A stretch of DNA of 64,000 nucleotides from Poecilobothrus nobilitatus (Eukaryota; Arthropoda; Insecta; Diptera; Dolichopodidae): the NCBI GenBank assembly GCA_947095535.1, contig OX352773.1, positions 270,746,515-270,810,514 of the forward strand, read 5' to 3'. Under the pieces are notes generated by a model, which searched no databases, was not told the origin of the DNA, and saw nothing but the letters and a program-made list of their open reading frames with translations. How positions within the stretch are numbered: position 1 is the stretch's first letter; each line of letters opens with the position of its first letter. Made by a program: the position numbers and the translations under genes. This document shows, in pieces, positions 39,036 through 52,345 of this stretch.

Positions 39036-40149
39036 ATTAGAAACTGAAATTTATTGTCGTTTTACTACTATTTAAAATTAATTATATTTGATTATTTTAC
39101 CTTTAAATTGATTTATTTTTCCATATATTACATTACAATTGTAAATAATATTGGTACCGGCTGTTACATGTTATTTGGTTTTAGAAGAACGTAATTCCTA
39201 ACTATTTACACCTATAACTAATTATATAATAGCTACTAAAATAAAATATTTAAACTACTTTTAATTAATAAAAACTTTTTTAGAAATTTTTCATAATAAA
39301 TGGGAAAAATTCTTAATTATTATTACAAAGTTTTTTTTTGATTGTATTGAATGAACACTTACTTACTTATTCGAAAAGTAATGACACTTTTGATTTGAAT
39401 ATCGATTTATCCATACTTAAGTTTATTAAAAAATTTTAATAATTTCCTGGCATTTCCTCTTTCTTAAATTTCCCATTTTAAAAATTTTATTTTACCATAG
39501 AAAACGGAAAATTCTATTTCAATTTGAAAGTTAATTTATTAAGTACCCCTTATTGTATGTGCACCCCTCAGCCACAAAATAAAAATTGTTCTTTTTATTG
39601 ATTAATATTTATAGTTATTTGTTAAATGTGTATAAAAAAAGTATAAAAAAATTTGTTGGTTGATAGGTGCTCACATAATAATTTATTAATATACGTTTTC
39701 TTTTCTATATTCACACTAATTTTCTTTTTAAAATAAAAATAAAATTAATTTAGTAATAAAACGCTATTTTTCAAATTTTCCACATATTTCCACATATATT
39801 CTCATAATTGCTCATGTGATGAAAATTAATTAAATAAATAAATATTTTTTTTAGTGTTAATCGATAAAACTGTAAATTTTCTATTATTCATTCTGAATCC
39901 GGTTGAGAAAATTGTGAAAAAGTTTAAAAACTTTTCGTATATGAAAAACAAAATGATAATTGATAAGCTATGATTCATTTACAAGGTAACAGCCGTTTTA
40001 ATGAAGACTTAAAATCAAAAGTTGTCAGATATAGAGGGGGGTGGAAGTCGTTTTAATATAAATGCATATGAAGAGATTTTACTTATTAAATAATTCGTAT
40101 GCTCTTGCCATTTTTGTTTACAATATAAACTATGAGATCTTGGTAGTTG
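39036..40149. other. Non-coding
   Basis: AT-rich, nothing recognised. Confidence 0.6.
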
Positions 40150-40900
40150 AAAGCTGACACTGTATCGATGTAGTTGCCCCATTGGGACGAAATGTAATGT
40201 TATTTGTTTTTTTTTTTAAATTAGCCGAAAGATCGTATTTATTTAGCCATTTATTTTATTTTATTTTTAAATCACTTTCAATTGTTTATTTCAACTCATC
40301 TTCAGTACTCTCGGCTTATTTTAGTACTGCATCAATAGCGTATAGTTGCAAGGCAACTCTTAGAGCTAGTTTTACCTAGTTTTAAAATAGTCGGATCCTA
40401 AAATGAATTCTTGACTCCGTGAACTGCAATTTTTAAGATTTTAATAGAACTATAATTATTCCAAATGCGTACCATTTGCTGACGATTAAAAAGATATGAA
40501 TAAGGATAAGCTTAGATATGCTGCAGGTGTGTTGGAGTTGGATGTTTTAAATCCATGTATTATTTTTGGTGTATTATATTATTGTTTTTTACAAAATTGA
40601 GTAACCGAGATTTAATAATAGTTTCGAAAACTTTCGAGGACGAGGTTAGGACATAATAGTATAATTTGAACAAAATTTTGTAATTTGTATCTAGTTTTAA
40701 AAATTGACTTTACTATTGACGTTTTTAAGCTGTGAGGAAAAAGTGATGTGACAAAAAATTTGTTAACAAATTTAGCTATAAAAATGGGCTAAGTGGTTTA
40801 ATAAATTTTTTAATAAATTTTGTGGAAATCTTGTCTTGTATAGCTGCGTCAGAGTTCAACGATTGTATCACCTTTTACTACTATAATAACGATATAGAAT
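40150..40900 (-). mobile_element. LINE reverse-transcriptase fragment (family 3)
   Basis: The minus strand reads NSDAAIQDKISTKFIKKFI, SSKVFETIIKSRLLNFV (the SKVFEKII..RL block) and VALQLYAIDAVLK (LYADDTVL, the active site, with the Asp pair damaged). It continues TEDELK.TIESDLKI, NKWLNKYDLSANLKK and ITLHFVPMGQ. Many stops and shifts are present. It occupies the same RT stretch as the fragment at 38.4-39.0 kb, so the two are different elements. Confidence 0.75.
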
Positions 40901-41504
40901 ACTTTATTTGATATATGGACGAGTCATAAAAAAAGAATAAGATGTACACCCTATTTATTTTATGGTAACCGATAGTTTTCGAACTTGTATTAGTGCTGCT
41001 AATTTTTATCTTTTTATATACTCTTTTGTATATTTTTATATAACTTTATCCAATTTTAAGGTAATAAGAATTTCTCAAATCATCTTTTATATTCAATAAC
41101 TGTTTTTTTCTTCGAAAGTTAGCGAAATTTAACTATAATAAGTGAACAATTTAAATAATTTTTGTATTTTTAAATTTGTATGTGTGAAAATAAAAACAAA
41201 ATACGTTAATTATGGTATAGAACTTCTTGATTTCATTTCGAGGACAACTTAAGAACCCTTTTCGGATTTCAATTGTATGCATGTTGAGTTTGTTAAAAAT
41301 AACAAAGTTTCCAAAAATTAATCTATTGAATATTTTTTAAGTTTTTATGGTTTATTAGAATTTAGTATTTTTTAAATAAGGGACCACGTGGACCAACATA
41401 TACTATATGAAAATATGATTATTATTTTATTTTCCGTGAAATTATGATCAAAATGTAAATTATTTTGAATTTTAAAAGTTTATATTTTAACCTCACATGT
41501 TTTC

Positions 41505-41523
41505 AGAGAGAGAGAGAGAGAGA
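41505..41523. repeat. Microsatellite (AG)n
   Basis: About nine AG dinucleotides. Confidence 0.95.
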
Positions 41524-41585
41524 AAACAATAGAAAACTTCAATTTTATCCTTATTTATATATAGTCTTTCTTTGTGGTTTTGAAT

Positions 41586-41927
41586 ATGTATATATTTACT
41601 GATACTAACCCAAACGTATACCATTGCTTTTCTTTGTATATTTTTGATCAGATATATTTGATAATCCGATATTTTATAGCATTTTTATTACTGCAAGCCA
41701 TTTTTATTTCTTTTTATATACATTTCAACTTTAAAATGTTTTTGTGTGTTTTTTCAATATTTTTTTACGTGAATTTGAAAAGAAAGTGGATATGGGACTA
41801 TGGGAATAATAAAAAAAAATTATTGTATAAATGGAAAACATTGTTTGAAATCGTAGACCAAATTGTTTCAGATCAACTTTCTAACTTACTTTTTATCATC
41901 TTTTTATTTCCTTTTCTCTTATATTGA
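41586..41927 (+). other. Long open frame, unknown, possibly chance
   Basis: 113 codons from the ATG at 41586. The translation is dominated by Phe, Ile and Leu, as expected from T-rich DNA, and contains KRKWIWDYGNNKKKLLYKW in the second half. I recognise no family motif and see no splice context. It is unusually long for this composition. Confidence 0.15.
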
Positions 41928-42618
41928 AATTTTATGTTACTCTTTCACTTGCTGCTAGCATAAACATAATTACTAAGGAAGCCGTATAACGTTCTAATTT
42001 CATTTCTTAGTAAAAAAAAACAAAATTTAAAAGTAATAAAAAATATAAAAAATGCAGGGTTTCTTGTTTTTTTTTTTCCTTTCTAGTTTTTTTCCAATAA
42101 AAGTTCAATTGTTCTCAAAATATAACAAAATTAAATTTTCATTTCTTCTATTCTCTTTTTTAATGTCTTTTTCTGTTTTGATAGGTTTTATGGGAGTTAC
42201 GAAAAAGAACATTACAAATTTAGAGTTTTATTAAGGACATAAAATCATTCTTTTGTCTCTAATGGCGGAAAAAAAAAGGAATATCAAAAGAAAAAAGTAA
42301 TAATTGTAATTTGAAACGCCTAAGTGAATCGAAGAAATCTACAGGCCATTCCATATCGGTGGTGACTGATTATATAAAGTTTACGACATTATTTTCATAT
42401 TAAATTTAAAAAAAATTATTAAGGGTTGAAACAAAATAGACAATTCGATTCTAAAACAACATTTAATACTTCAAAGACGTTTTAACTTTTATTACATTAC
42501 ATGTGAAAATATCAAAAATGTATATAGGCATACTTATATACTTTTTCTTTTCTTTGAATCTTTTTATGATCTTGTAATTTTTGACATTAATATAACATAC
42601 AGATTTGTCTAAGTTTAA

Positions 42619-42975
42619 TCAAAAGTCTTCAGCTCTTACAGGCTCTATAAGAATAAATCTACCTAGTCCAATAAAGTCTGAAAATCTTTTAATACATATT
42701 AGTTTATATCTTTTACTTTTTATTTTGTATTTATATATCATTAAATCCAAGTTATTCATTTTACGTTGTTTTTCGAACTTTACTTTTTCAAATATTATGA
42801 ATTTTATATCTGATTGAGACTCCTTTCTTTTTTTTTTTTTTAACGACATAGCATCTTCTGTTCTGCTAAAATAATTTCTAAAAAAGTAAAATGATAATGT
42901 AAAAGAACGAAATATATTTTTTTTTCTTATATACTCTTTGAATTCTAGAGTTTCAAAATTTAAATCCATTGTCAT
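42619..42975 (-). other. Long open frame of 118 codons, unknown, possibly chance
   Basis: The ATG at 42975 opens MTMDLNFETLEFKEYIRK, and the frame ends IEPVRAEDF before a stop. It is rich in Lys, Phe and Ile and has no known motif. It overlaps a 70-codon frame on the other strand. Length alone makes it worth a transcript check. Confidence 0.2.
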
Positions 42976-43422
42976 TTTATTGTAATTTCCTTTTATAATT
43001 TTTTTGTTTTTTTTTTTGGGTTTTTTATTCGTCTAAAAGGACAAACTTTTTAGTTATGATTTGTTTTTGTATAGTTGAAAAATCACAAATTCGTAATCTA
43101 TTTTGCAAAGAAAAAACGAAATTTTAAAGTAACTAAATTAAAATAAAAGATTAAGTAAATAATGTTTTGCGAATCTTTGAAAGATTTACTATATAAATGT
43201 TGCTGTTGTTGTAAAATTATTCAAAAAAAAAAAAATTAGCTGAAATACCAGACTCTAAAATGATATTCGAATTTCGTTTCATATTTAAATTATTGTTTTT
43301 CATAGCAATGCAAATTTATAATTATAATGTAAATTTTACAATATATATTTTTCATAAGTTCCTTCCTTTTAAAACCACAAAGCTGTTTCAAATATACTAC
43401 TGCATACTGTATTCTATATACT

Positions 43423-43685
43423 ACTGTATGTTGTAACTGTTGATGGCTATAGGCACTGTTAGCAAAATTGTAATAGTAATAGGCGGATTCGTTTTTCTCA
43501 ATCTCAATTCAATGTTTCCGCTTACGCATCTATATCCTATCCTCTCCTATCCGTACTCCCTAGCGAATATACTGATGTAGTAATAATGTGATGTAGTGAA
43601 GAGGGAGAAGTTTAGTCAGTAAGAATTTGACACTACCAAGAGAGAATTTTTGGTGTCTTTGGAAGATTCCCACCAGTGAAAAAAA
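43423..43685. repeat. Dispersed repeat family R-a, copy 2
   Basis: Same ordered blocks as 16798-17045 (gtaataggcggattc, tcctatccgtactccct, gtttagtcagtaag, tttggaagattcccacca). A more diverged third match is likely at about 44820-44910 (ggttaaagtcaaattcggg ... gagattcccacca). Confidence 0.6.
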
Positions 43686-44819
43686 ACACCTCTAACCGAA
43701 TCATAATAAAGTTCCTAAACTGTTTAAGGAATTGTAATTTAATTAAAAAATTTACTTTAAGGAAAAATTAAGGAAATAAAATAATGATAGAGACAACGGT
43801 GACACACTGTTACAAAGAAGAGAATATATACACTTTGTATGTTTGAATAATATTTATAGAAAGTAATTAAAAAGTCTGGTTTCAGGAATTTAATTTAAAA
43901 AAAATATGAAATTTAATTGAAAATTTTTTTTTTTTGATTTTATTTCTTTTAGAACAATATTTTTTTTTGGAGGTACCTTGGTTCTATGATTTTCTGAAAT
44001 TTAATTTTTGTTTCTTTAAATTAAAAATGTATTATCACGACACGATTAGCTTTTATCCGTTTTGTTTTTTAATTTGATTCAGATGTTATTAGTTTTAATT
44101 GATTTTTTCTAATGTATTTTTATTGTAGACGACTAAAACCATTTTGACTTACCATTAAATCCTACAATTAACATATAAATTTAGATAATATGGTTACATT
44201 TGATATACTTATTACCATAAGTATCTTATATTGTATAAAATATTAAATACATTTTAAGAAAATGAAATTGGAACAAGTGGGTGGGCATATATGTAAAACT
44301 AACTATTTTTGGATTCATAATTTTTACATTTTATATTCCAATTACTTTTACAAACAGAACGTTTAAAACCCTCAATTATTATTGCTATCAAATTTGCAAA
44401 TTATTAACTTTTTATTTATTTTTTTAATAATTTCTTTTTTATTTTTATTAATTAATTCCTTTCTATTTATATACAAGAGTGTACAAAAAAAATTTCAATT
44501 CTTACAAGCTAAATTAAAAAATATAGTAATTTATTAAGAAAAAATTTTACATTTAATTTACAATTTAGTAAATACTATTATGCTATTATTTCGTTTAGAA
44601 TAACATGACGCCGAAAGTATTCCTATAAAAATTGGCAATGATATCGTGTATGATATCGATAAATTCAAAAAGAACGTCAACATCTTTATTCTAAATAATT
44701 ATCTCAACATCCAGTAACTTCACATATATACCAATTTCCTTTATTGCTATTCCTTTATTCCTATTTTCCCAATCCTCAAACGAAATAATACATTCTACCC
44801 ATACGTTCTAACCTAATGT

Positions 44820-44910
44820 TTTGGTTTTAATCTAATGTTTGGCATTTGGTTGGTTAAAGTCAAATTCGGGTATTCGCGTGTTAATCTCATTAATGTTTTA
44901 GAGATTCCCA
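44820..44910. repeat. Possible diverged copy 3 of repeat family R-a
   Basis: ttggttaaag ... cgggt and gagattcccacca match blocks of the two better copies; the middle does not align well. Confidence 0.3.
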
Positions 44911-46379
44911 CCAACGATCCCAAAAAAATAAGAAACAATTCTGTTGTTACTTAATTTTAATAAGTAAGTCGTACAACAAGTCAATATTTTATTACGTAAA
45001 GAGCACACCTAATTCAAAAAAATCTTATCAAAAAATTTTATACATATATTGAATATAAAGTTCAAATTTTCATTATAAAATTATATATTTCTAGTATGTA
45101 TATTATATATTTTAAATAAAATATATGAAACAAAATATATAAGTGGGTTAAAACGTTCAAAACTTTTAGTATATAATTATAAAAATCATAAAAAATATTT
45201 GACTTAGTTCTTTCTTTTTATTGATTTTACAAAATTCTGATAGTTTTATAAATTTTGGTGTAATGAAATTTTTGTCGTCAATGTTGTTAGTTTAAAAACT
45301 TTCTAATAAATTATTTAAAAAAGCTAAGGGCATTTTATTTTTTTTACTTTTAAAAAACAAAAAGACCAGAAAAATAAAATTACCTAAAGGTTTGTAAACA
45401 ATCATTAAAATGATTTTCTGTCAATGTTAATGAATATTATATTCATTTGGGAATTTTTTAATTAAATTTTTTTTTTAAATTTAATATTTTTTATAATTAA
45501 AAAGCCTGTATTGCCTGTGGAAAAACTAATTTTTTTTTTTTTTTTTAAATTCTTTGATGTAAGACATAATTTATTAATTGAAATGCTTGCTAAATTTTTA
45601 ATACCTTCTCTTAAAATTTATGTTCAATATCGAATATGTCATTAATTATTAAATATATAAATATATATTATTTATATATAATATAATATATTAAAAATTT
45701 ATATATATATATATAAGTTAGATACATTAATTTTAAAATAGACATAAATTGATAATTTATGTAAAATTGTCATATTCTTAACGATTGCAATTATTTTATA
45801 ATTTAATAATTCAAAGTAATTAAAGTCTTTAGAAATGAATGCAGTATGTATAAATATAATTGTATAATATATATATATATAATTATACATATGTAAAAAA
45901 AAGTAAATTCCTTAAACTATAATTTATATAATAATCTATGAAAAATTTAATCTGTGAAAAGAATTTTTAAGTTGTGAAATAAAATCCGCCCAAATGGTTC
46001 TGAAGAAGTTTTCTTTTTCAATGTTTTAGTCTTAAGTATATGAGATAACGGTAAACATAAATTTGAAATTGCAAAACAATATATTTGTTTGTTATACGTT
46101 TGTCGTTTCCATATAGTTTAAAATTTACTGTAGTTTGATTTAACTTTCAATTTCAAATTCCAAAAATTTTTTTTGTAAGCACTCTACTGATGATTACAAT
46201 TTCAAGATTTTCTAAAATTGTGGAGAAGGTTTTAGAATTAGAGTTTTGAAATTAATCTAACCAGTAGAAAATTTTTTAAAATATTATATTAAGATTTATG
46301 AAACAAAAATGGAAAATAATCTTAATGAACTTAAATGTGTGCAAGTAAATTTTACAAATTAAATTAAATGGTATAAATA
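44911..46379. other. Non-coding
   Basis: TA-rich tracts at 45650-45715 and 45865-45890; no gene. Confidence 0.6.
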
Positions 46380-46860
46380 TGTCGTAAAATTAAATGGGAT
46401 GAATATATCCCTAGAAAATCAGACAAAATACCTAGGTATGGCATTAGATGTCAAGGTGGAAAGAGGACATCAAAAAGAAAAAAGTCGAATTAAAATCGAA
46501 ATATAAATACAAATGCATTGTCTTCTAGATCGAAATTCTAAATTACCAATACAATATAAAATTTTGTTATATAATCAAATAATTAAGCCTATTTGGTAGT
46601 ACAGCATACAGCTGTGTGATTGTACTAAACAAACAAATATTCATAAAGCATCCAAAATTTTCCAAAACAAAATTTTACGTAACATACGTAAAATTACGAT
46701 TAATGCTTTTTGGTACGTTAGAAATTCCGATTTACATAGGGATATAAAAATTCTAACTGTAAGCGAAGAAATAAAAAAATATGCACTAACATAAAACCCG
46801 CCTAGAAGGACACATAAATGTAGAAGTTTCAAAACTCTTACATTTCGAAAATGCGATTAA
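46380..46860 (+). mobile_element. Jockey-type LINE reverse-transcriptase C-terminal fragment
   Basis: The plus strand reads NQTKYLGMALDVKVERG, then IQMHCLLDRNSKLPIQYK, LLYNQIIKPIW.YSIQLCD, ASKIFQNKILRNIRK and NAFWYVRNSDLHRDIKI. It ends TVSEEIKK. The order and the NAPWYV-like block are typical of jockey elements. It has several stops and is clearly inactive. Confidence 0.85.
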
Positions 46861-49689
46861 CGCAGATCACCTTCACGAAAATCTGTAATTCTATAGTATA
46901 GATCTTAAGAGTTAAAGTAAAATGAATGATTATAGTCTGTCAGACTAGTTTTAACATCTTAAGGTGGGGCTGGTGTGTTTAATGAGTTAAAGTCTCACAT
47001 GATTGTGTTGCATTCAGTATCTTTCAATGTTTCTCACCATTTTCACCCAAAGAAAAAGAAAATCGTTGATTTTTTTCATTGCTCAGTATGTAAAATTCGT
47101 TTTTCGTAAATATAACACATTATAATTAAACTTCCTTTAACATTTATTTAAATATTATCTAATAAATATTTTCTATTATATTCGGAAACTACAATATAGA
47201 TTCCATTAAAAATGTTAGTGATGTGACATAATTCTTTAAAGTCGTTTTCTACTTTTAAATTTTTTTTTTTTTTAAATCATTAAAGAGTTACCCTGTAATA
47301 TGATAATATTCTAAAATACACCTAAATAAACCCATAGAGTACTAAAAAGTCATAAATATTCGTTGAAAACATTAAAAAGTATAAAATATATATTATATAT
47401 TACATTATTCTCAACTACAAAGTCCCAAAATTCCAGCAACAAAAAAAAAAAGGAAAAAAAACGGAAGAATTTTTCAACATAGATACATATATACCCATAT
47501 TTTACCCTTTTACATAATATCAACATGCATATGATATGAATGTTTCTTATCATACAACCATTCAATGCATTGTTTTTGCTGTTATTTCTTTTAAGATACA
47601 CCTAATGTTAATAAAATTTATGAATTTCATTTAAAGCTATTATTGTAATAAAAATTTAAAGAATATGAAGAATGTAAGGCGAAATCAAAGCATTTATATT
47701 TATATTATAAAAAAAAAAAAAAACAAAAAATTACTTTTATTACTATTCAAGGTTCCAAACAGAATAGAATTTCTTTTTAAAGCAAAACAAGCTAACGATG
47801 TTAAAAGAGAACTTTTCACTGTGTTTTTAATTTCGTTTATTACTTTTTTTACCTCAATGTATAACGGAGATTCTTATTACCCCTCACATCACTTATTAAA
47901 ATTTTATATTATATATTATGCATATATATAAGATCATATATATAGAACACACCTTATATATGAGTTCGTCAGCTGAAAATATTTTACCAAACCTATAAAA
48001 AATTATTTAAAAAAGAAAATAATTTATTAAATAGATGTTTTTTTTTTTATACCTTTTTATTTTCTTGTGAACTTTCCTTTTCATACACTAAAAATTTACT
48101 TTAAAATTTCGACAATAAAACAATGATAAAAGTAACGACAAAGTAAACAAAAAAAAATTAAAACAATTTATTGGCCAGGGCCATAACTATATCCATTCAA
48201 AATATTTGTACAAAAATTCTTAGAGTAACTTATTCATAATGTATTAGGGTGACCATCTTCGGTTTAATTTTTATTACAGGGAGTTGACATTTGACATAAG
48301 GAAAGAAAAACAAGTAATTTTAGGAATAAAAGGAAACTAACTATATTAAAGCTTAATTGCTGTTGCTGGAATTGGTAAACATTTTCTGTCCTACTTCTTA
48401 GACATTACATTAATCAAATCAGAAACAAGAATAAAATTTAATAGAAAATGTAAAGAAAATTTAAGAAATATTTTATCTGAATCTGAAAACATGTAATAGA
48501 TATAATAATGCAATAATATACATAAAAGTTGGATAGTTACTTGTTTATGTAAAACAGTTAAAACATAGTTGGAGTTCTTATTGACCTTTGATTAAAGTTT
48601 CTTCTTTCATTTGATTATATAACATTTGTTATATTTTTTTATTAGTTCTATTGTACTTCTGGTCACATTAATGTTTGTTCTTTATTGTAATTTGAATCAG
48701 TTGAATTCGAATAAAATCCGAAGGGTTCTAAAATATGAAATTTACCATTAAAAAAAAAAATATCACTTTTGCACAGTATATAATAATATATTATTAATTA
48801 TTATATTATATATAATGTATATAATATAGGTAGAATATTTAAAATGTACTTTTTCTTATGAATTCAATAAAAATTTTCAAAAGCAAACTGCAAATTATAA
48901 CATTTTTATATTATTTAAAATTAAAAGAACATTTTATTTTTTTTAAACTGTTTTTGATAAGCGACAATTCAAATAATGTTGATTATTTTTCGATGTACTA
49001 AAAATTAAAAAAAATCCAATAAACGTATAATTGTAAAAAAAATTGAATTTAAAAGGAAATCCTGGACTTATCCTTCTGAATTTACCTAAACATAAAATAA
49101 AAAACAAAAATAACTATCATACCTAGACTTTTAAAAGTAAAAAAGCAATTTTAATGTTCTTATATGCTTTTGAACAAAAACACAAACCTTTAAAACAATA
49201 ATTTTAGTTTTCATTTCCTTATTTGTAAAATTATCAAAAGGAAATTAATTTGAAAATTGTGCACTAATTTATGAAAATCTTCATTCCAAAATTGAGAAAA
49301 AAAATTTGCTATAATTTGTTATTTTTCAATTTTTTAAATGTTTCAATAATTTATTGAGACAAAACGAATTTTGTCCTTAGTTTGAATTGCATTAAAACAG
49401 ATTATCTAAGAATATTAATTTATAAATATCTAAAACATCTTACCGCTTTTAATTTGTGATCTTTTGCGACTTGATTGAAAATCAGACTACACTTTAGATT
49501 ATTCCTGATGGAAATTATTTTTCCCTAATTAGTCTGTCTAAACATTTTAATATTGAAACTTATTCTTAAAGTATAATTAATGACGTTTAAGAACAATAAT
49601 TGTTAAATAAACTAGATTGAAACCAGTTTTAAATCAAATCGACTAAAAGCTTTATTAGCCTATCTTAAAAAATACCAGAAGGTTTATAA
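46861..49689. other. Non-coding
   Basis: AT-rich with poly-A runs. Open frames here show only composition-driven residues. Confidence 0.6.
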
Positions 49690-50235
49690 ATAATAGATTG
49701 GCATGAATTACATTGTTTAAACTCTGTCCCTCAAGAGTTCGAGGCGCCTCATTTACTTCCTTAAACTACCTTGATCGAGTTCAAAAACACACCATTCGAC
49801 CCTTTGATGACCCCGTTGAGACTAATACTCTCATTTCTCTTGACATCTGTCGTAATATTGGAGCATTTTCTCTTTTTTATAGGTATCTTATGGTAATTAC
49901 ACTTGCTCAAATGAAATTACATTCTTGTTGCCTCCTCTTAAACAATTCCAACGTACCGCTAGTAGGGCTGCAATAGATCATTCTTACTACTGCCCAAGTG
50001 GTACTCTACTAGTTATAGTAATTCATTTGATGTAAGAACTGCAAAGATATGGAACTCATAATCATCCAATGTGTTTGCACAAATTCAAGATGAATCTAAA
50101 CAGATTCATGATTCTCTTACCTCCCAACTCTCCTTTATCCGCAATCTTCCCTTCCCTTTTTATCACAACTACTTTTTGTACAAAGAAACATATTCCTAAA
50201 TTGTAATTTATGAATAAAATAAAATAAAAAAAAGT
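49690..50235 (+). mobile_element. LINE 3' end (family 1), decayed
   Basis: Reads LNYLDRVQKHTIRPFDDP, ETNTLISLDICRNIGAFSLF and YRYL, then in another frame PLLKQFQRTASRAAIDHSYY. It closes with an A-rich tail, aataaaataaaataaaaaaa, ending near 50233, which looks like the true 3' end of the element. It is related to the fragment at 3.2-4.0 kb. Confidence 0.8.
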
Positions 50236-51878
50236 AAATTAAGTTTGGAAAACAGCATTAAATTAGGGAGTGGGACTGATTTGGAATTTAGTTCATTCAT
50301 TTACAAATAGAATAGAATTTGCTAACATTGTCGTAACTTTAACATAAAATTAGCACGTTAACAACCAGCAGATAAGTTTTCCAAATGATAATAATTTCTA
50401 AATGAAATAGCAAAACTTATATTATAATTTAAAATCTATTATCTATATTAGATTAATATCTATTATCCTTTAGATATATATTATTATTTTTTTGAAAAAG
50501 TAGATAAAAAAAATCGAATCAAAAAATAAAAAGGGATGGGCGAAATATTAAATATCATGTCATCCTTAATATTTACACACCAGTCTCTCAATTTTAAATT
50601 TCAGACTTTGCAATGAAACATAAACCTTTTCTTATATCTGAGGATAATTTTTATCAGCTTCAAATAAACATTAACAAAAGTTCAATGTTATTCAGTGGAA
50701 TAAATCATTGTAAAGATAAATGCATCCAATTTGACGTAAGGAGTAAAATGAGAATGTAATTACATGGATTTTTAGAAATACATATCAAAAATATAAAAAA
50801 CAAAAGAAAAGGATGAGCCAGAAATAATTTTTGCAGAGAATATGTGAATTATTTTTCAAAAGGGATTTTGCTTCACATTTTATTTTTAGTGTTTTAGAAA
50901 TATTTTCTTAATATATTAATATACAATCGTTTATCGAGCACATAAAATATATAACAGCTGTTCATAATTCAATTTTCATTATTTATTAAAAATTATATAT
51001 CCTATAGTTTGCTTTTAAAGTATGCATAATTTCGAATCAAAGATCATTTTACTATATATCGTTTAAAAAAAAAACCATTAAGTTTAAAATTACTTTTGTG
51101 AGTTTGAACTTTGTTTGAATTATTAAAAAGAAAAAAAAGGAAAATAATATAATGAAAAGTATATGTAAAGAAGAAATACGAGTACACAAACTCATGAAGA
51201 GTTCATTGAATCGTTTCATTATAAATCTTTTTTATATCCTGTTCTGTTTCTGTTCAAATTTATTCTATGGTTTCACTTACTTTCTGTTATTATCTGCGTA
51301 TCAATAAATTTTACTTTATCATAATTTTCTATCTCTCTTCCTCTTATATACACTTATCACATTCTTTCTTTGTTTTGTGCATGGATTATTATCCAAACAA
51401 AAAAAAAAAAATTCAAAAATTAACACGACGCAATGGTAAATGACGTTTAGTATTTCAATATATTTATTAAAATATCGCAGTTGTTGTTGTTATGTCTTTC
51501 CAACAATTAGAAGGTACCTGCCACATATCACAAACCATCCCTCTCAAAAAGTATAAATTTTATTTTACATTCTTTCTTTCTCAATATCCTTATAAAAAAT
51601 ATCCTTAAAAAAAATCTCTAACAGCTATCATCGACAGCAGCAGTAATCATAATTCAATTGAATTTTGTTCAAAAAGTAGACACATTTATTTGATTTTTAT
51701 TTCTAAAACATAAAATAGGTTTTTAAGTTAAATTCCCTTTAAATAACTTAAGGGTTAATGTACTTTGTCAAAATGAAAATAACTGAATTTTGCAATTCAA
51801 GTGTGTTCCTCAGTTTCCAATTTTAAACTCATTTAGTTGAACCATATTGAGTATTTAAATCGTTTTAAATCAATCAAA
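50236..51878. other. Mostly non-coding, possible LINE scrap
   Basis: At about 50640-50760, FYQLQININKSSMLFSGINH resembles the segment after the RT active site; otherwise empty. Confidence 0.35.
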
Positions 51879-52085
51879 ATATGCATAATGAAGAATATTT
51901 TAGTTTGCCAGAATAAACAGCCAAGTTTTATGAAGACTAATAGGAGAAGAATCTATGATGAAACAACAAAGAAAGAAAAAATTGGGGTGGAATGAGAACA
52001 TCCGAAGCAAAAATTACAAAAATATAAGCCGTATAGTCTTGGAATGGAACCCCCAAAGTAGTAGAATCCGAATAAAATCATGGAA
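51879..52085 (+). repeat. 207-bp tandem duplication, unit 1
   Basis: Begins atatgcataatgaagaatat. It differs from unit 2 by only a handful of bases (for example gaagaat/gtagaat and cagccaag/cagtcaag). Confidence 0.95.
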
Positions 52086-52345
52086 ATATGCATAATGTAG
52101 AATATTTTAGCTTGCCAGAATAAACAGTCAAGTTATATGAAGACTAATAGAAGAAGAATCTATGATGAAACAACAAAGAAAGAAAAAATTGGGGTGGAAT
52201 GAGAACATCCGAAGCAAAAATTACAAAAATATAAGCCGTATAGTCTTGGAATGGAACCCCCAAAGTAGTAGAATCCGAATAAAATCATGGAAAATACATG
52301 GAAAAATGTAAAAACAGCAGCAGGAAACAGTGTCTAATGGAGATG
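51950..52345 (+). mobile_element. Possible LINE C-terminal tail inside the duplication
   Basis: Each unit encodes MMKQQRKKKLGWNENIRS and then SRIVLEWNPQSSRIRIKSW. The LEWNPQ...R.R..W arrangement resembles the last segment of some LINE ORF2 proteins (LEWNPQGKR..GRP..TW). Only this short part is present. Confidence 0.4.
52086..52292 (+). repeat. 207-bp tandem duplication, unit 2
   Basis: Directly adjoins unit 1, with the same sequence from atatgcataatgtag to gaataaaatcatgg. The near identity suggests a recent event. Confidence 0.95.
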
